A stretch of DNA of 64,000 nucleotides, taken from assembly GCF_010671605.1 (NCBI RefSeq), contig NZ_JAABOO010000001.1, positions 62,001-126,000 on the forward strand. Reading direction: 5' to 3'. This document shows, in pieces, positions 40,424 through 50,090 of the stretch. The notes under the pieces are model-generated. The model was given only the letters and a program-made list of their open reading frames with translations, had not been told where the DNA came from and did no database searches. Every line of letters starts with the position of its first letter. The stretch's first letter is position 1. Position numbers and translations under genes: made by a program. This DNA is from Leptobacterium flavescens. GTDB taxonomy: Bacteria; Bacteroidota; Bacteroidia; Flavobacteriales; Flavobacteriaceae.

Positions 40424-42871
40424 ATGAAAGTTTTAAAATTTGGAGGAACTTCAGTTGCAAATGCAGAAAATATCAAACTGGTAAAGGAAATTGCCAGAGA
40501 AGCATCGGAGAAAGAAAAAATAGTAGTCGTCGTTTCGGCTCTTGGAGGTGTAACCGACCTTCTTCTGCAAACGGCTCAGCTGGCCTCCGTTCAGGATGAA
40601 AATTACAGGGAGAAGCTTCAGCATATCGAAGACAGGCATATAGATACCATAAGAGATCTTATTCCTCCCGGAGCTCAGAGCAAAGTGCTTGCTCAGGTAA
40701 AAAAATCATTAAACGATCTGGAGACGCTTCTGGACGGAGCCTTTATGATCGGAGAAACTACTGCAAAACTCCTGGATAAGATCGTTAGCTACGGTGAGTT
40801 GCTTTCTTCTTTTATTATTAATGAATACTTTGTATCGGAAGCTCTGGATAGCATCCGCAAGGATTCGCGCTTCCTTATCAAAACCAATGAAGATTACGGA
40901 AAGGCAAGTGTGGATTTCCGCGCTACGGCCGAATTATGCGAAAATTATTTCGGGACGGTTACTTATCGTATTATCGTAGTTCCGGGCTTTGTAGCTTCTT
41001 CCGGAAACAGGAATACCACTACCCTGGGTCGCGGCGGATCCGATTATTCAGCAGCTATTATTGCTGCGGTTATCGAAGCCAGTTCCCTGGAGATATGGAC
41101 AGATGTCAGCGGAATGTATACGGCCAATCCCAAATGGGTGAAGCAGGCTTTTGCCATTCCTAATATCTCCTATAAAGAAGCCCTGGAACTTTCTCATTTC
41201 GGAGCTAAGGTACTTTATCCTCCTACGGTGCAACCTGTACTGGACAAGGAGATCCCTATTCAAATTAAAAACACTTTTAAACCTTCCGAAGAAGGAACCC
41301 TCATTACCAAAAGTTCCAATGGGAAGAATAAACCGGTACGGGGGATCAGTCATATTAACAATGTCGGACTTTTATCACTGGAAGGTACCGGGATGATTGG
41401 AGTACCCGGAGTTTCCAAAAGGCTTTTCGAAGCTTTATCTCTTGCCGGTATTAGTGTGATCCTGATCACTCAGGCCTCTTCCGAACATTCTATTTGCCTC
41501 GGAATAAGCAATGATGAGATAGAGAACGCCAGAGACGTTATTGACGAAGTCTTTGCTTTCGAAATATCCCTGGGAAAGATCAGGCCCTGCACCATCGAGA
41601 AGAAGCTTGCCGTTATTGCCCTGGTTGGAGATAATATGAAAAGTCATCAGGGGCTTAGTGGAAAGATGTTCAGCGCCCTTGGGAAGAATAATGTCAATAT
41701 AAGGGCCATTGCACAGGGTGCTTCCGAAAGGAATATTTCTGCAGTCATCAATGAGAATGATGTAAAGAAAGCATTGAACACCTTACACGAGCGTTTCTTT
41801 GAAGACCATGTAAAACAACTTAACCTGTTTGTCATGGGCGTTGGAAATGTGGGAGGTAAATTCCTCGGTCAGATCTCCAAGCAGTGTAAATACCTCAGGG
41901 AGCAGCTCCAACTGAACATCAGGGTGGTTGCGCTTTCCAATTCAAGAACCATGGTCTTTAACGAAGAAGGCCTCTCGCTGGAGAACTGGGAACAGGAACT
42001 TCAAAAAGGTGACAAGGCCAACAGAGAAGATTTCTTCAGTAAAGTAAAAGAGCTGAACCTCCGCAATAGTATTTTTGTGGATAATACCGCCAGCGATGAA
42101 GTTGCTGGGAGTTATTCTTCTTACCTAAAGAACAGCATCGCTGTAGTTACCTGTAATAAGATAGCCTGTTCTTCTGCTTTTGAAAGTTATATCGATCTTA
42201 AAAAACTGGCGCGTAAATACAGTGCCCCCTTTCTTTTCGAGACCAACGTGGGTGCAGGGCTGCCGATAATCGATACCCTGAAGAACCTGATCGCCTCCGG
42301 GGATCAAGTCAATAAGATCCAGGCCGTTCTGTCGGGTAGTCTGAACTTTATCTTCAATAATTTTAATGATAAAGCCTCCTTCTCCGATATCGTGGAACAG
42401 GCCCGGGATGAAGGGTATACGGAACCCGATCCGAAAATCGATCTCAGTGGGATTGATGTAATGAGAAAGATCCTTATCCTTGCCAGGGAAAGCGGTTATG
42501 AAATGGAAATAGATGATATAAAAAACGAGTCTTTCCTGCCGGAGGAATGTATTAAAACGGAAGCAGTAGAAGATTTTTTTGCTTCCCTGAATAAGCATTC
42601 GGGTCATTTTGAAAAACTCTATTCCAAAGCAGAAAGCAAAGGATGCAGGTTAAAATACGTTGCTCAATTTGAAAAAGGAAAAGCTAAAGTAGGTTTGCAG
42701 CATATTCCGGCAGACCACCCTTTTTACAATCTGGAAGGAAAAGACAATATAGTTCTCTTTCATACAGACAGGTATACAGATCAGCCACTGATCATCAAGG
42801 GAGCCGGAGCCGGCGCAGAAGTAACTGCATCTGGAATTTTTGCAGATATCATAAGAATCGGTAACTTTTAA
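40424..42871 (+). CDS. thrA: Bifunctional aspartate kinase / homoserine dehydrogenase
   Basis: The 815-residue enzyme catalyses the first and third steps from aspartate to threonine. The kinase domain (about 1-290) begins MKVLKFGGTSVANAENI and holds TTLGRGGSDYSAAI. ACT regulatory segments lie at about 310-460 (GVPGVSKRLFEAL, SGKMFSALGKNNVNIRAIAQG). The homoserine dehydrogenase domain (about 465-815) has the NAD(P) loop VMGVGNVGG, FLFETNVGAGLPII and the lysine-bearing SGSLNFIFN region. ACT domains imply feedback inhibition by threonine. It is the first gene of thrABC and 3 bp separate it from thrB. Confidence 0.97.
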   Translation: MKVLKFGGTSVANAENIKLVKEIAREASEKEKIVVVVSALGGVTDLLLQTAQLASVQDENYREKLQHIEDRHIDTIRDLIPPGAQSKVLAQVKKSLNDLETLLDGAFMIGETTAKLLDKIVSYGELLSSFIINEYFVSEALDSIRKDSRFLIKTNEDYGKASVDFRATAELCENYFGTVTYRIIVVPGFVASSGNRNTTTLGRGGSDYSAAIIAAVIEASSLEIWTDVSGMYTANPKWVKQAFAIPNISYKEALELSHFGAKVLYPPTVQPVLDKEIPIQIKNTFKPSEEGTLITKSSNGKNKPVRGISHINNVGLLSLEGTGMIGVPGVSKRLFEALSLAGISVILITQASSEHSICLGISNDEIENARDVIDEVFAFEISLGKIRPCTIEKKLAVIALVGDNMKSHQGLSGKMFSALGKNNVNIRAIAQGASERNISAVINENDVKKALNTLHERFFEDHVKQLNLFVMGVGNVGGKFLGQISKQCKYLREQLQLNIRVVALSNSRTMVFNEEGLSLENWEQELQKGDKANREDFFSKVKELNLRNSIFVDNTASDEVAGSYSSYLKNSIAVVTCNKIACSSAFESYIDLKKLARKYSAPFLFETNVGAGLPIIDTLKNLIASGDQVNKIQAVLSGSLNFIFNNFNDKASFSDIVEQARDEGYTEPDPKIDLSGIDVMRKILILARESGYEMEIDDIKNESFLPEECIKTEAVEDFFASLNKHSGHFEKLYSKAESKGCRLKYVAQFEKGKAKVGLQHIPADHPFYNLEGKDNIVLFHTDRYTDQPLIIKGAGAGAEVTASGIFADIIRIGNF

Positions 42872-42874
42872 CGC

Positions 42875-43801
42875 ATGGAACAAATTCGAATTTTCTGCCC
42901 GGCTACCGTGGCAAATATTTCCTGTGGATTTGATGTATTGGGGCTTTGCCTGGATACTATAGGAGATGAAATGATTATCAGAAAAACATCCCGGAAAGGA
43001 ATACACATCAGTAAAATAAGCGGGCAATCCCTCCCGACGGATCCTCATAAAAACGTTGCGGGAGTAGCAGCAATGGCTATGCTGAAAAATTTAAATACCG
43101 ATAACGGTTTTGAGATAGAAATACAGAAGAACATCAAAGCAGGAAGCGGAATCGGTAGCAGCGCAGCAAGCGCGGCCGGGGCGGTTTACGGGATCAATAA
43201 ACTTATGGGATCTCCGTTCGGTACTTCCGAGATGGTAGCTTTTGCCATGGAAGGAGAGCAACTGGCCTCGGGAGCTTTACATGCAGATAATGTAGCTCCT
43301 GCCCTTTTTGGCGGATTTACTCTGGTGAGGAGTTATGACCCTCTCGATATTGTGAAGATCCACTGTCCGGGTGAGTTGGCAGTAGCTGTTATACACCCTC
43401 AGATTGAAGTAAAAACTTCAGATGCGAGAGCGGTACTCAAAAAGAATATCCCCCTTAAAAGTGCTATCCGGCAATGGGGAAATCTGGGCGGACTAATAAG
43501 TGGTCTGTATACGGAAGATTACGAATTGATCTCCCGTTCTTTGCACGATGAAATTGTGGAGCCTCACAGGAGTGTTCTTATTCCGGCTTTTAAAGAACTT
43601 AAGGAAGCTGCTGCATTGAACGGAGCACTCGGAAGTGGGATCTCCGGTTCGGGTCCTTCTGTCTTTGCCCTTTGTAAAGGAGAAAAAACTGCCCGTAAAG
43701 TAGCGGATGCGATGAAAAAAGTATATAGCAAAACCGGAGTGGCGCACGAATTACACATTTCAAAAATAAATCCCGAGGGAATAAAAATATTAGATCGATG
43801 A
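42875..43801 (+). CDS. thrB: Homoserine kinase
   Basis: The 308-residue GHMP-family kinase phosphorylates homoserine. The ATP loop is GSGIGSSAASAAGA (about 90-103), preceded by the N-terminal PATVANISCGFDVLG block and followed by GALGSGISGSGPSVFAL near 250. It starts right after thrA and its stop overlaps thrC by 4 bp (ATGA), so the three genes are translated as one unit. Confidence 0.96.
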   Translation: MEQIRIFCPATVANISCGFDVLGLCLDTIGDEMIIRKTSRKGIHISKISGQSLPTDPHKNVAGVAAMAMLKNLNTDNGFEIEIQKNIKAGSGIGSSAASAAGAVYGINKLMGSPFGTSEMVAFAMEGEQLASGALHADNVAPALFGGFTLVRSYDPLDIVKIHCPGELAVAVIHPQIEVKTSDARAVLKKNIPLKSAIRQWGNLGGLISGLYTEDYELISRSLHDEIVEPHRSVLIPAFKELKEAAALNGALGSGISGSGPSVFALCKGEKTARKVADAMKKVYSKTGVAHELHISKINPEGIKILDR

Positions 43802-45099
43802 ACTATTTCAGTTTAAACCACAACGCACCTGTGGCAAGCTTTAAACAAGCTGTAATACAAGGACTGGCACCAGACAAAGGACTTTATTTCCCTGAGTCCA
43901 TCCAGCCTTTAGATAAGGAATTCTTTAGAAACATCGATACCTTTTCAGAGGAGGAGATCGCTTTCGAAGCTATAAAGCAATTTGCGCTTTCCGATATTCC
44001 GGAAGCAGATCTGAAGCAGATCATTAAGGATACACTTTCTTTTGATTTCCCTTTGGTGAACATAGAAAGTAACATCAGTAGTCTGGAGCTTTTTCACGGA
44101 CCAACCATGGCATTTAAAGATGTAGGCGCCAGGTTTATGGCCAGATGCCTGGGATACTTTAACAGACATAACTCTTCTTCTACAGTAACCGTTTTGGTTG
44201 CTACTTCGGGAGATACAGGCGGAGCCGTAGCCAACGGCTTTCTCAATGTAAAAGGTGTAAATGTCGTTATTCTATATCCTTCGGGTAAGGTAAGTGATAT
44301 ACAGGAGAAACAGCTTACTACCCTGGGGGCCAATATAAGGGCACTGGAAGTAAACGGTACTTTTGACGATTGTCAGGATATGGTGAAGAATGCTTTTCTG
44401 GATGAAGACCTGAAGTCTGTTAAACTCACTTCTGCCAATTCCATCAATATTGCCCGTTGGTTACCACAGATGTTTTATTTCTTCTTTGCCTACAGAGCTT
44501 TAAAAAAACAGGGCAAAGAAGTGGTGTTTTCGGTTCCTAGCGGAAACTTCGGAAATATTTGTGCAGGGATGATGGCCCATAAACTAGGGCTTCCTATCAG
44601 ACACTTTGTTGCTGCTACCAATATAAACGACATTGTTCCCAATTATCTGAAAAGCGGGCACTATGAACCCAGGGCATCAAGATCTACGATCTCCAATGCT
44701 ATGGATGTCGGGAACCCCAGTAATTTCATACGTATACAGCAGCTTAGCGGAAATGATCTGAACAGCTTAAAAAGTATCTTTTCTTCCTATAGTTTTACGG
44801 ATGAAGAAACCAGAACAGCTATGAAAAAAGTATACGATACCTGCGGTTATATTTGCGATCCGCACGGAGCGGTAGGCTACCTCGGGTTAAAAAGATTCCT
44901 GGATGAGCATCCCGGATATTCGGGTGTTTTCCTGGAAACCGCACATCCGGTAAAATTCCTGGATACGGTAGAAACTACCCTGAACACTAAAGTAAATATC
45001 CCTGAACAGATACAGAAGATCATGAACAGGGATAAAGTAAGTCTTAAAATTGATACCTATAAGGAACTGAAACAGTTTCTCAGTATTAATCCAGCTTAG
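43798..45099 (+). CDS. thrC: Threonine synthase
   Basis: The 433-residue PLP enzyme makes threonine from O-phosphohomoserine. The PLP lysine is Lys107 in FHGPTMAFKDVGARF, with VATSGDTGGAVANGF and the VPSGNFGNICAG phosphate loop. The final 14 bp overlap the 3' end of the convergent aminopeptidase gene, leaving no room for a separate terminator. Confidence 0.97.
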   Translation: MNYFSLNHNAPVASFKQAVIQGLAPDKGLYFPESIQPLDKEFFRNIDTFSEEEIAFEAIKQFALSDIPEADLKQIIKDTLSFDFPLVNIESNISSLELFHGPTMAFKDVGARFMARCLGYFNRHNSSSTVTVLVATSGDTGGAVANGFLNVKGVNVVILYPSGKVSDIQEKQLTTLGANIRALEVNGTFDDCQDMVKNAFLDEDLKSVKLTSANSINIARWLPQMFYFFFAYRALKKQGKEVVFSVPSGNFGNICAGMMAHKLGLPIRHFVAATNINDIVPNYLKSGHYEPRASRSTISNAMDVGNPSNFIRIQQLSGNDLNSLKSIFSSYSFTDEETRTAMKKVYDTCGYICDPHGAVGYLGLKRFLDEHPGYSGVFLETAHPVKFLDTVETTLNTKVNIPEQIQKIMNRDKVSLKIDTYKELKQFLSINPA

Positions 45100-46702
45100 G
45101 TAACACAAAATCATCCAGCGGACTCTTTTGTGCCATCATTTTTTCGATGTCCTCAACCTTTCTGGGAGCCATTTCGGAAAGGTTGACAGGGCCGTCTTTT
45201 GTAATAAGGATATCATCTTCAATCCTCACGGCAATGCCCCACCATTTTTTATCGCAATCACTTCCTTCCGGAATATAGATCCCCGGTTCTACAGTGATAA
45301 CGGTATTCTCCTTAAAAGCCCCATAAGTTCCTTTATCGTGAACATCCAGCCCCAGGTAGTGCGATGTTCCATGAGGGAAATACTTTCTTACCTCACTCTC
45401 AGATTTAATGATCCCGAGTTCCAGAAGCCCTTCGGTAATTACTTTCTGAGCTGCTCTTCCGGGAGCAAAGAAAGGAGCTCCAACCACAGAGGCCTTTATT
45501 CCTGCTTCCTGTGCATTGTACACAATCTCGTAAATGGCCTTTTGTTCAGGATTGAACTTTCCATTAGCCGGAATGGTCCGGGTTACATCGGCGGTATAGC
45601 CGTGATACTCCGCTCCAAGATCCATAAGAACCAGGTCATCTCCCACTTTGGGCTTATTATTTTCAATATAGTGAAGGATACATCCGTTGTTCCCCCCTCC
45701 TACTATCGAAGGATATCCTTCATACTCTGCACCGTATTTCTTGTATACATACTCATGCACTCCCTGGATCTCTGTTTCCGACATATTTGGGTGCATCGCT
45801 TTCATTACTTCTATCTGTCCTACTGCAGAGATCTCAACTGCTTTTTTGAGCAATTTTAATTCCTCCTCTGTCTTGGTCTCCCTTAAGGTGTTCATGATCT
45901 GTCCCAACAAACCGGAATCCAGGTTATTAGACGTCAGTACCAGGCTGATACGTTCTCTGAGTTCCTTGCGCTTGGTATCGTCTGTGGAATTCATATAATC
46001 GGCCAGTAATTTATCAGATCTCAGTTCCGAATTAAAACTGAGGAATCTTCCGAGGTCGCGTCTTACATTCGCTTCGTCTGCAGGTTCAGCTTCGGAAATA
46101 AGCTGATACAATCTCTGCTTTGTCGGATTGTAATCTGAAGGGTAATTTGCCTTCTCCTTAAACACTTTGATCAGATCGAAAAGATCGGCACCATCTCTGG
46201 TGTTTCTTACATCATTTTGAAAGTTAAAGAACATCACCTTATCCATCGCTCTGAAATCGACATTGGTATCCTTAAAATCCTCTCCGTTAAATACCATGGA
46301 AAAATCCAGTTTTTCCTTTACTCCTTCCACACCAAGACGCCTTCCGTTCCACTGCTCTGCCCGTGGATCGCGCTTTTGCACATAGATCATTTCATTATAG
46401 CTTTCTCCGGACGCAGAAGACTGGTCATCAGAGAAAATAAGCAATACTGCATTGGGCTCATTATATCCGGTTAAATAGTAAAAATCAGGATCCTGATGAT
46501 AGATATAATCCACGTCATTCGATCTGTTCCTCACCGGACTGGCAAAAAACACAGCTACACTGTTCTTAGGCATTTTGGCCCTCACTGCTTCCCTTCTCCC
46601 CTTGTGAAAATCTGAAGTCAGGTAATCGGTCGGAAGATCCTGGGCATTCAGGCCCGAAAAGATGAACAGGAAAGCAAAAACAAAGTGATATTTTAGTCTC
46701 AT
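45086..46702 (-). CDS. Secreted aminopeptidase P family (M24B) peptidase
   Basis: The 538-residue protein has a signal peptide (about 1-20, FIFSGLNAQ), an AMP_N domain (about 25-170; RAKMPKNSVAVFF, DPDFYYLTGYNEPNA) and a C-terminal pita-bread domain. Metal ligands are visible in MDLGAEYHGYTADVTRT (two Asp), FPHGTSHYLGLDVHD (His), ITVEPGIYIPEG (Glu) and AVRIEDDIL (Glu). It should remove N-terminal residues before proline, in the periplasm. It is convergent with thrC. Confidence 0.94.
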   Translation of the reverse strand: MRLKYHFVFAFLFIFSGLNAQDLPTDYLTSDFHKGRREAVRAKMPKNSVAVFFASPVRNRSNDVDYIYHQDPDFYYLTGYNEPNAVLLIFSDDQSSASGESYNEMIYVQKRDPRAEQWNGRRLGVEGVKEKLDFSMVFNGEDFKDTNVDFRAMDKVMFFNFQNDVRNTRDGADLFDLIKVFKEKANYPSDYNPTKQRLYQLISEAEPADEANVRRDLGRFLSFNSELRSDKLLADYMNSTDDTKRKELRERISLVLTSNNLDSGLLGQIMNTLRETKTEEELKLLKKAVEISAVGQIEVMKAMHPNMSETEIQGVHEYVYKKYGAEYEGYPSIVGGGNNGCILHYIENNKPKVGDDLVLMDLGAEYHGYTADVTRTIPANGKFNPEQKAIYEIVYNAQEAGIKASVVGAPFFAPGRAAQKVITEGLLELGIIKSESEVRKYFPHGTSHYLGLDVHDKGTYGAFKENTVITVEPGIYIPEGSDCDKKWWGIAVRIEDDILITKDGPVNLSEMAPRKVEDIEKMMAQKSPLDDFVLPKLD

Positions 46703-46861
46703 TAAAATTGGTTTTAAGGCCCAAATTAATAATTCTCTTTCAAAATGTGATCCATTTGTTATTCTATTAACAACTTTTTATTGAAATCATCTTATTTAAA
46801 GAAGACAGAAATTGTATTTTTTCAATAAATTAGCCCCGCTTTATAAGAAATCAATAAACAA

Positions 46862-47935
46862 ATGAAAAACACTGCATTAACAGATGTACATATAGCGCTC
46901 GGAGCCAAGATGGTTCCTTTTGCAGGCTATAATATGCCCGTTCAGTATGAGGGGGTGAATATCGAACACGAAACAGTCCGTTCCGGGGTTGGGGTTTTCG
47001 ACGTAAGTCATATGGGCGAGTTTCTTGTAAAAGGGCCAAATGCACTTGCTCTTATTCAGAAAGTTTGCAGTAATGACGCCAGTAAATTAACGGACGGGAA
47101 AGCTCAGTATAGCTGTTTTCCTAACGAAGAAGGAGGTATTGTAGACGATCTGATCGTATACAGGATCAAAGAAGAAGAATATCTTTTGGTCGTAAACGCT
47201 TCCAATATAGAAAAAGACTGGGAGTGGATCAGTAAACACAACGATGCCGGAGCAGAACTGGTTAATATTTCAGATGATTTTTCTCTTTTGGCTATTCAGG
47301 GACCAAAGACTTCTGAGGTGATACAGGAGCTTACATCCGTAGACCTGAATGCCATTAAATTCTACAATTTTGAAGTAGGGGATTTTGCCGGGATCGACAA
47401 TGTGATCATCTCCGCAACCGGATATACTGGGAGTGGTGGATTTGAGATCTACTGCCACAACGAACATGCAAAGCAGATATGGGATAAATTAATGGAACTC
47501 GATATCAAACCTATTGGTCTTGCCGCCAGGGATACACTTCGCCTGGAAATGGGATATTGCCTGTACGGGAATGATATAGATGATACGACTTCCCCGCTTG
47601 AAGCCGGACTTGGGTGGATCACAAAATTCACCAAAGACTTCATCAACTCGGAAGCTCTTAAAAAACAGAAGGAACACGGACCTGAGCGAAAGCTTATTGC
47701 TTTCGAACTTACCGAAAGAGGTATTCCGCGTCAGGGATATGATATTGTAGACGGGAACGGAAAAAAACTGGGAGAAGTAACCAGTGGTACCATGTCTCCA
47801 TCTCTCGGAAAAGGTATAGGTCTGGGCTATGTTCCGGTTATTTTTTCTGAAGAAGGAAGTAATATCAATATCCAGATCAGGAAAAATGCTGTTCCTGCAA
47901 AAGTGGTAAAACTTCCCTTTTACAAAAATAAATAG
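46862..47935 (+). CDS. gcvT: Glycine cleavage system T protein (aminomethyltransferase)
   Basis: The 357-residue protein transfers the methylene group from the lipoyl-bound aminomethyl arm of GcvH to tetrahydrofolate. It has [16 protein letters not shown] at the start, [26 protein letters not shown] and the [15 protein letters not shown] block, plus the C-terminal GCV_T barrel ([21 protein letters not shown], quoted in part: [17 protein letters not shown]). gcvH and gcvP are not nearby. I looked for a glycine riboswitch in the 159-bp gap upstream and see none. Confidence 0.96.
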   Translation: MKNTALTDVHIALGAKMVPFAGYNMPVQYEGVNIEHETVRSGVGVFDVSHMGEFLVKGPNALALIQKVCSNDASKLTDGKAQYSCFPNEEGGIVDDLIVYRIKEEEYLLVVNASNIEKDWEWISKHNDAGAELVNISDDFSLLAIQGPKTSEVIQELTSVDLNAIKFYNFEVGDFAGIDNVIISATGYTGSGGFEIYCHNEHAKQIWDKLMELDIKPIGLAARDTLRLEMGYCLYGNDIDDTTSPLEAGLGWITKFTKDFINSEALKKQKEHGPERKLIAFELTERGIPRQGYDIVDGNGKKLGEVTSGTMSPSLGKGIGLGYVPVIFSEEGSNINIQIRKNAVPAKVVKLPFYKNK

Positions 47936-47938
47936 GTC

Positions 47939-48850
47939 ATGGATTTTCAGAGTGTTTTAGACGAAATATACGAACAGGTAAAACAATCTGAAAACAGAGG
48001 CACAGTAGCATCATATATTCCCGAATTAGGTAAGGTAGATCCTTCCAAATTCGGGATATATCTTTTAGATCACGATAAAAAAGGCTATGAAGCGGGAGAT
48101 GCGAATGAGCGTTTTTCCATTCAGAGTATCTCCAAGGTTCTGGCCCTAAGCCAGGCATTTGGTTTAGAAGGGCCCGATATCTGGAAGCGCGTGGATGTGG
48201 AACCTTCGGGAGATCCTTTTAATTTCCTGTCTCTTTTGGAGCTTGAAAAAGGAATTCCGCGTAACCCTCTGATCAATGCAGGGGCGCTGGTAATCTGCGA
48301 TATACTGATCTCTCACCTGAAAGATCCCAAACAGGATTTTTTGAACTATGTAAGATCGCTGGCAAATGACGATTCGATCGATTATGATGAAAAGGTAGCT
48401 CAGTCGGAGAAAAAGACCGGTTTCCGGAATGTAGCTGCTGCCAATCTTCTGAAATCTTTCGGAAATATACATAACGATGTGTCTGATGTCCTAGACTTTT
48501 ACTTTTATCAGTGTTCGCTTTCCATGTCCTGTAAACAACTGGCAAATACTTTTTTCTTCTTTGCCAACAGAGGTAAATGTATCAGGGGTCACGAGTTTCT
48601 CAATCTCAGTCAGATAAAGCGTATAAATGCCATTATGCTTAGTTGTGGTTTTTATGATGAAGCAGGAGAATTTGCGTTTCGGGTAGGTTTACCCGGAAAG
48701 AGTGGTGTTGGAGGTGGTATCGTTGCTGTCCATCCCGAAAAATATTGCATAGTAACCTGGGCTCCCGGCCTGAATGCCAAAGGAAATTCGGCAATGGGAA
48801 TGCAGGCACTGGAGCAATTTACGAGCAGGACCGGCCTGTCAATCTTTTAA
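47939..48850 (+). CDS. glsA: Glutaminase
   Basis: The 303-residue serine-dependent beta-lactamase-like enzyme hydrolyses glutamine to glutamate and ammonia. The Ser63-x-x-Lys66 pair lies in FSIQSISKV, with INAGALVICD, GFRNVAAANLLKSFGN and GKSGVGGGIVAV blocks. The length is normal for bacterial GlsA. It starts 3 bp after the gcvT stop, so the two are co-transcribed, joining two one-carbon/nitrogen reactions. Confidence 0.95.
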   Translation: MDFQSVLDEIYEQVKQSENRGTVASYIPELGKVDPSKFGIYLLDHDKKGYEAGDANERFSIQSISKVLALSQAFGLEGPDIWKRVDVEPSGDPFNFLSLLELEKGIPRNPLINAGALVICDILISHLKDPKQDFLNYVRSLANDDSIDYDEKVAQSEKKTGFRNVAAANLLKSFGNIHNDVSDVLDFYFYQCSLSMSCKQLANTFFFFANRGKCIRGHEFLNLSQIKRINAIMLSCGFYDEAGEFAFRVGLPGKSGVGGGIVAVHPEKYCIVTWAPGLNAKGNSAMGMQALEQFTSRTGLSIF

Positions 48851-48859
48851 ATCTCTCTT

Positions 48860-49681
48860 TTGGCTAGGATACTTATATTAGGAGGTAGTGGTTTTATAGG
48901 AAATGTACTCTACAAAGAGTTGTGTTCCTACTTCGATACCTATGCCACCTATTTTACCAATAAGTCCTTTTCGGAGAATCAGCATTTCTTCAATTTTGAT
49001 TTTGAGCGGGAAGGACTGGAAAATATCCTTAAAGAGGTAAAACCCACACATATTATTTCCTGTATAAGAGGGAATTTTGAAGGACAGATAGAATTACATC
49101 ACGAAATTGCTTCCTATATTCACAAAAGAAGGTGCAAAATTATTTTTCTCTCCTCTGCAAACGTCTTTGATGCCTTCAGTAATTATCCATCGTATGAATA
49201 CGATAAAACATTATCTGAAAGTATTTACGGGAAATTAAAAATAAAGATCGAGAACACTTTTCTCAATCTGAGCACTTCTAATTATGTCATTGCCCGGCTT
49301 CCTATGGTCTTTGGCTATAATTCTCCCCGGATCAGAGAATTAAAAGATCATATCAAAAGAAAAGAAGCTTATGAGATCTTCCCTAATCTGGTCATGAATG
49401 TCACTACGGCAGATAAGCTTGCTCAGCAACTACACTATATTATCAACAGGAATAAAGGAGGTATTTTTCACCTCGGAAGTCACGATCTTATCCATCACGA
49501 CGAATTCATAAAGGACATTGCTAAAAGCCTGGGGTATGAGCGACCGCTTTTTAAGAACGTGTACACCTCAAACTTCGATCGTTTCCTGGCGGTTTTACCC
49601 AAATACAATATTCTCCCAAAGCATTTACGCATAGAGAGCCATGAGGTAATTGAACACAGTTGTGCCAGGTTGAAAAAATAG
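48860..49681 (+). CDS. NAD-dependent epimerase/dehydratase (RmlD-like extended SDR)
   Basis: The 273-residue Rossmann protein has the nucleotide loop GGSGFIGNVLYK (about 8-19), an ISCIRGNFEGQ segment, FLSSANVFDA with the catalytic serine, and YGKLKIK carrying the Tyr-xxx-Lys pair. RLPMVFGYNSPRI and GIFHLGSHDLIHHDEF follow the RmlD/sugar-nucleotide-binding pattern. The start is TTG at 48860, 10 bp after glsA; there is no in-frame ATG ahead of the nucleotide loop, which forces the TTG choice. The substrate is unknown. Confidence 0.82.
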   Translation: MARILILGGSGFIGNVLYKELCSYFDTYATYFTNKSFSENQHFFNFDFEREGLENILKEVKPTHIISCIRGNFEGQIELHHEIASYIHKRRCKIIFLSSANVFDAFSNYPSYEYDKTLSESIYGKLKIKIENTFLNLSTSNYVIARLPMVFGYNSPRIRELKDHIKRKEAYEIFPNLVMNVTTADKLAQQLHYIINRNKGGIFHLGSHDLIHHDEFIKDIAKSLGYERPLFKNVYTSNFDRFLAVLPKYNILPKHLRIESHEVIEHSCARLKK

Positions 49682-49745
49682 GATTTTCTCTCTTATAAAT
49701 TCATACATTTACAGGAACGCTATTTATATCTAAAACACAAACATT

Positions 49746-50033
49746 ATGAAAAAGCTTAGCGAAAAGGAAATTGAACAACAACTTGCAGGGTTAGACGGAT
49801 GGGAATTCAACGATGACGGTATTGAGACCTCATTTGAATTTGAGCATTTTAAGGATGCTTTTTCCGTGATGACCCGGATTGCTTTTGAAGCCGAACTGCA
49901 ACAACATCATCCCGACTGGACCAATGTTTACAATAAACTTTTTATCAGGCTTTCCACCCATGATGCGGGAGGAGTTACCCAAAATGATTTTGACCTTGCA
50001 AAAATCATAGAAGGGATCGTAGAAAGTGAATGA
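49746..50033 (+). CDS. phhB: 4a-hydroxytetrahydrobiopterin dehydratase (pterin-4-alpha-carbinolamine dehydratase)
   Basis: The 95-residue protein recycles the pterin cofactor of aromatic amino acid hydroxylases. The signature QQHHPDW (about 52-58) carries the active-site histidines, and STHDAGGVTQNDFDLAKII is the conserved C-terminal helix. A near-consensus box TACATTTA (49704-49711) lies upstream. No phenylalanine hydroxylase is in the window; a moonlighting or Moco-linked role is recorded for some homologues but there is no sign of it here. Confidence 0.92.
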   Translation: MKKLSEKEIEQQLAGLDGWEFNDDGIETSFEFEHFKDAFSVMTRIAFEAELQQHHPDWTNVYNKLFIRLSTHDAGGVTQNDFDLAKIIEGIVESE

Positions 50034-50090
50034 TTTATTTTTATAATTTTTGATTTTATTTAATTTTACCGCTTAAACACGTTTTATACT

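Noticed and set aside
46703-46861. Glycine riboswitch before gcvT
   Set aside because: The gap is AT-rich and lacks the paired aptamer stems and conserved G-rich junctions.
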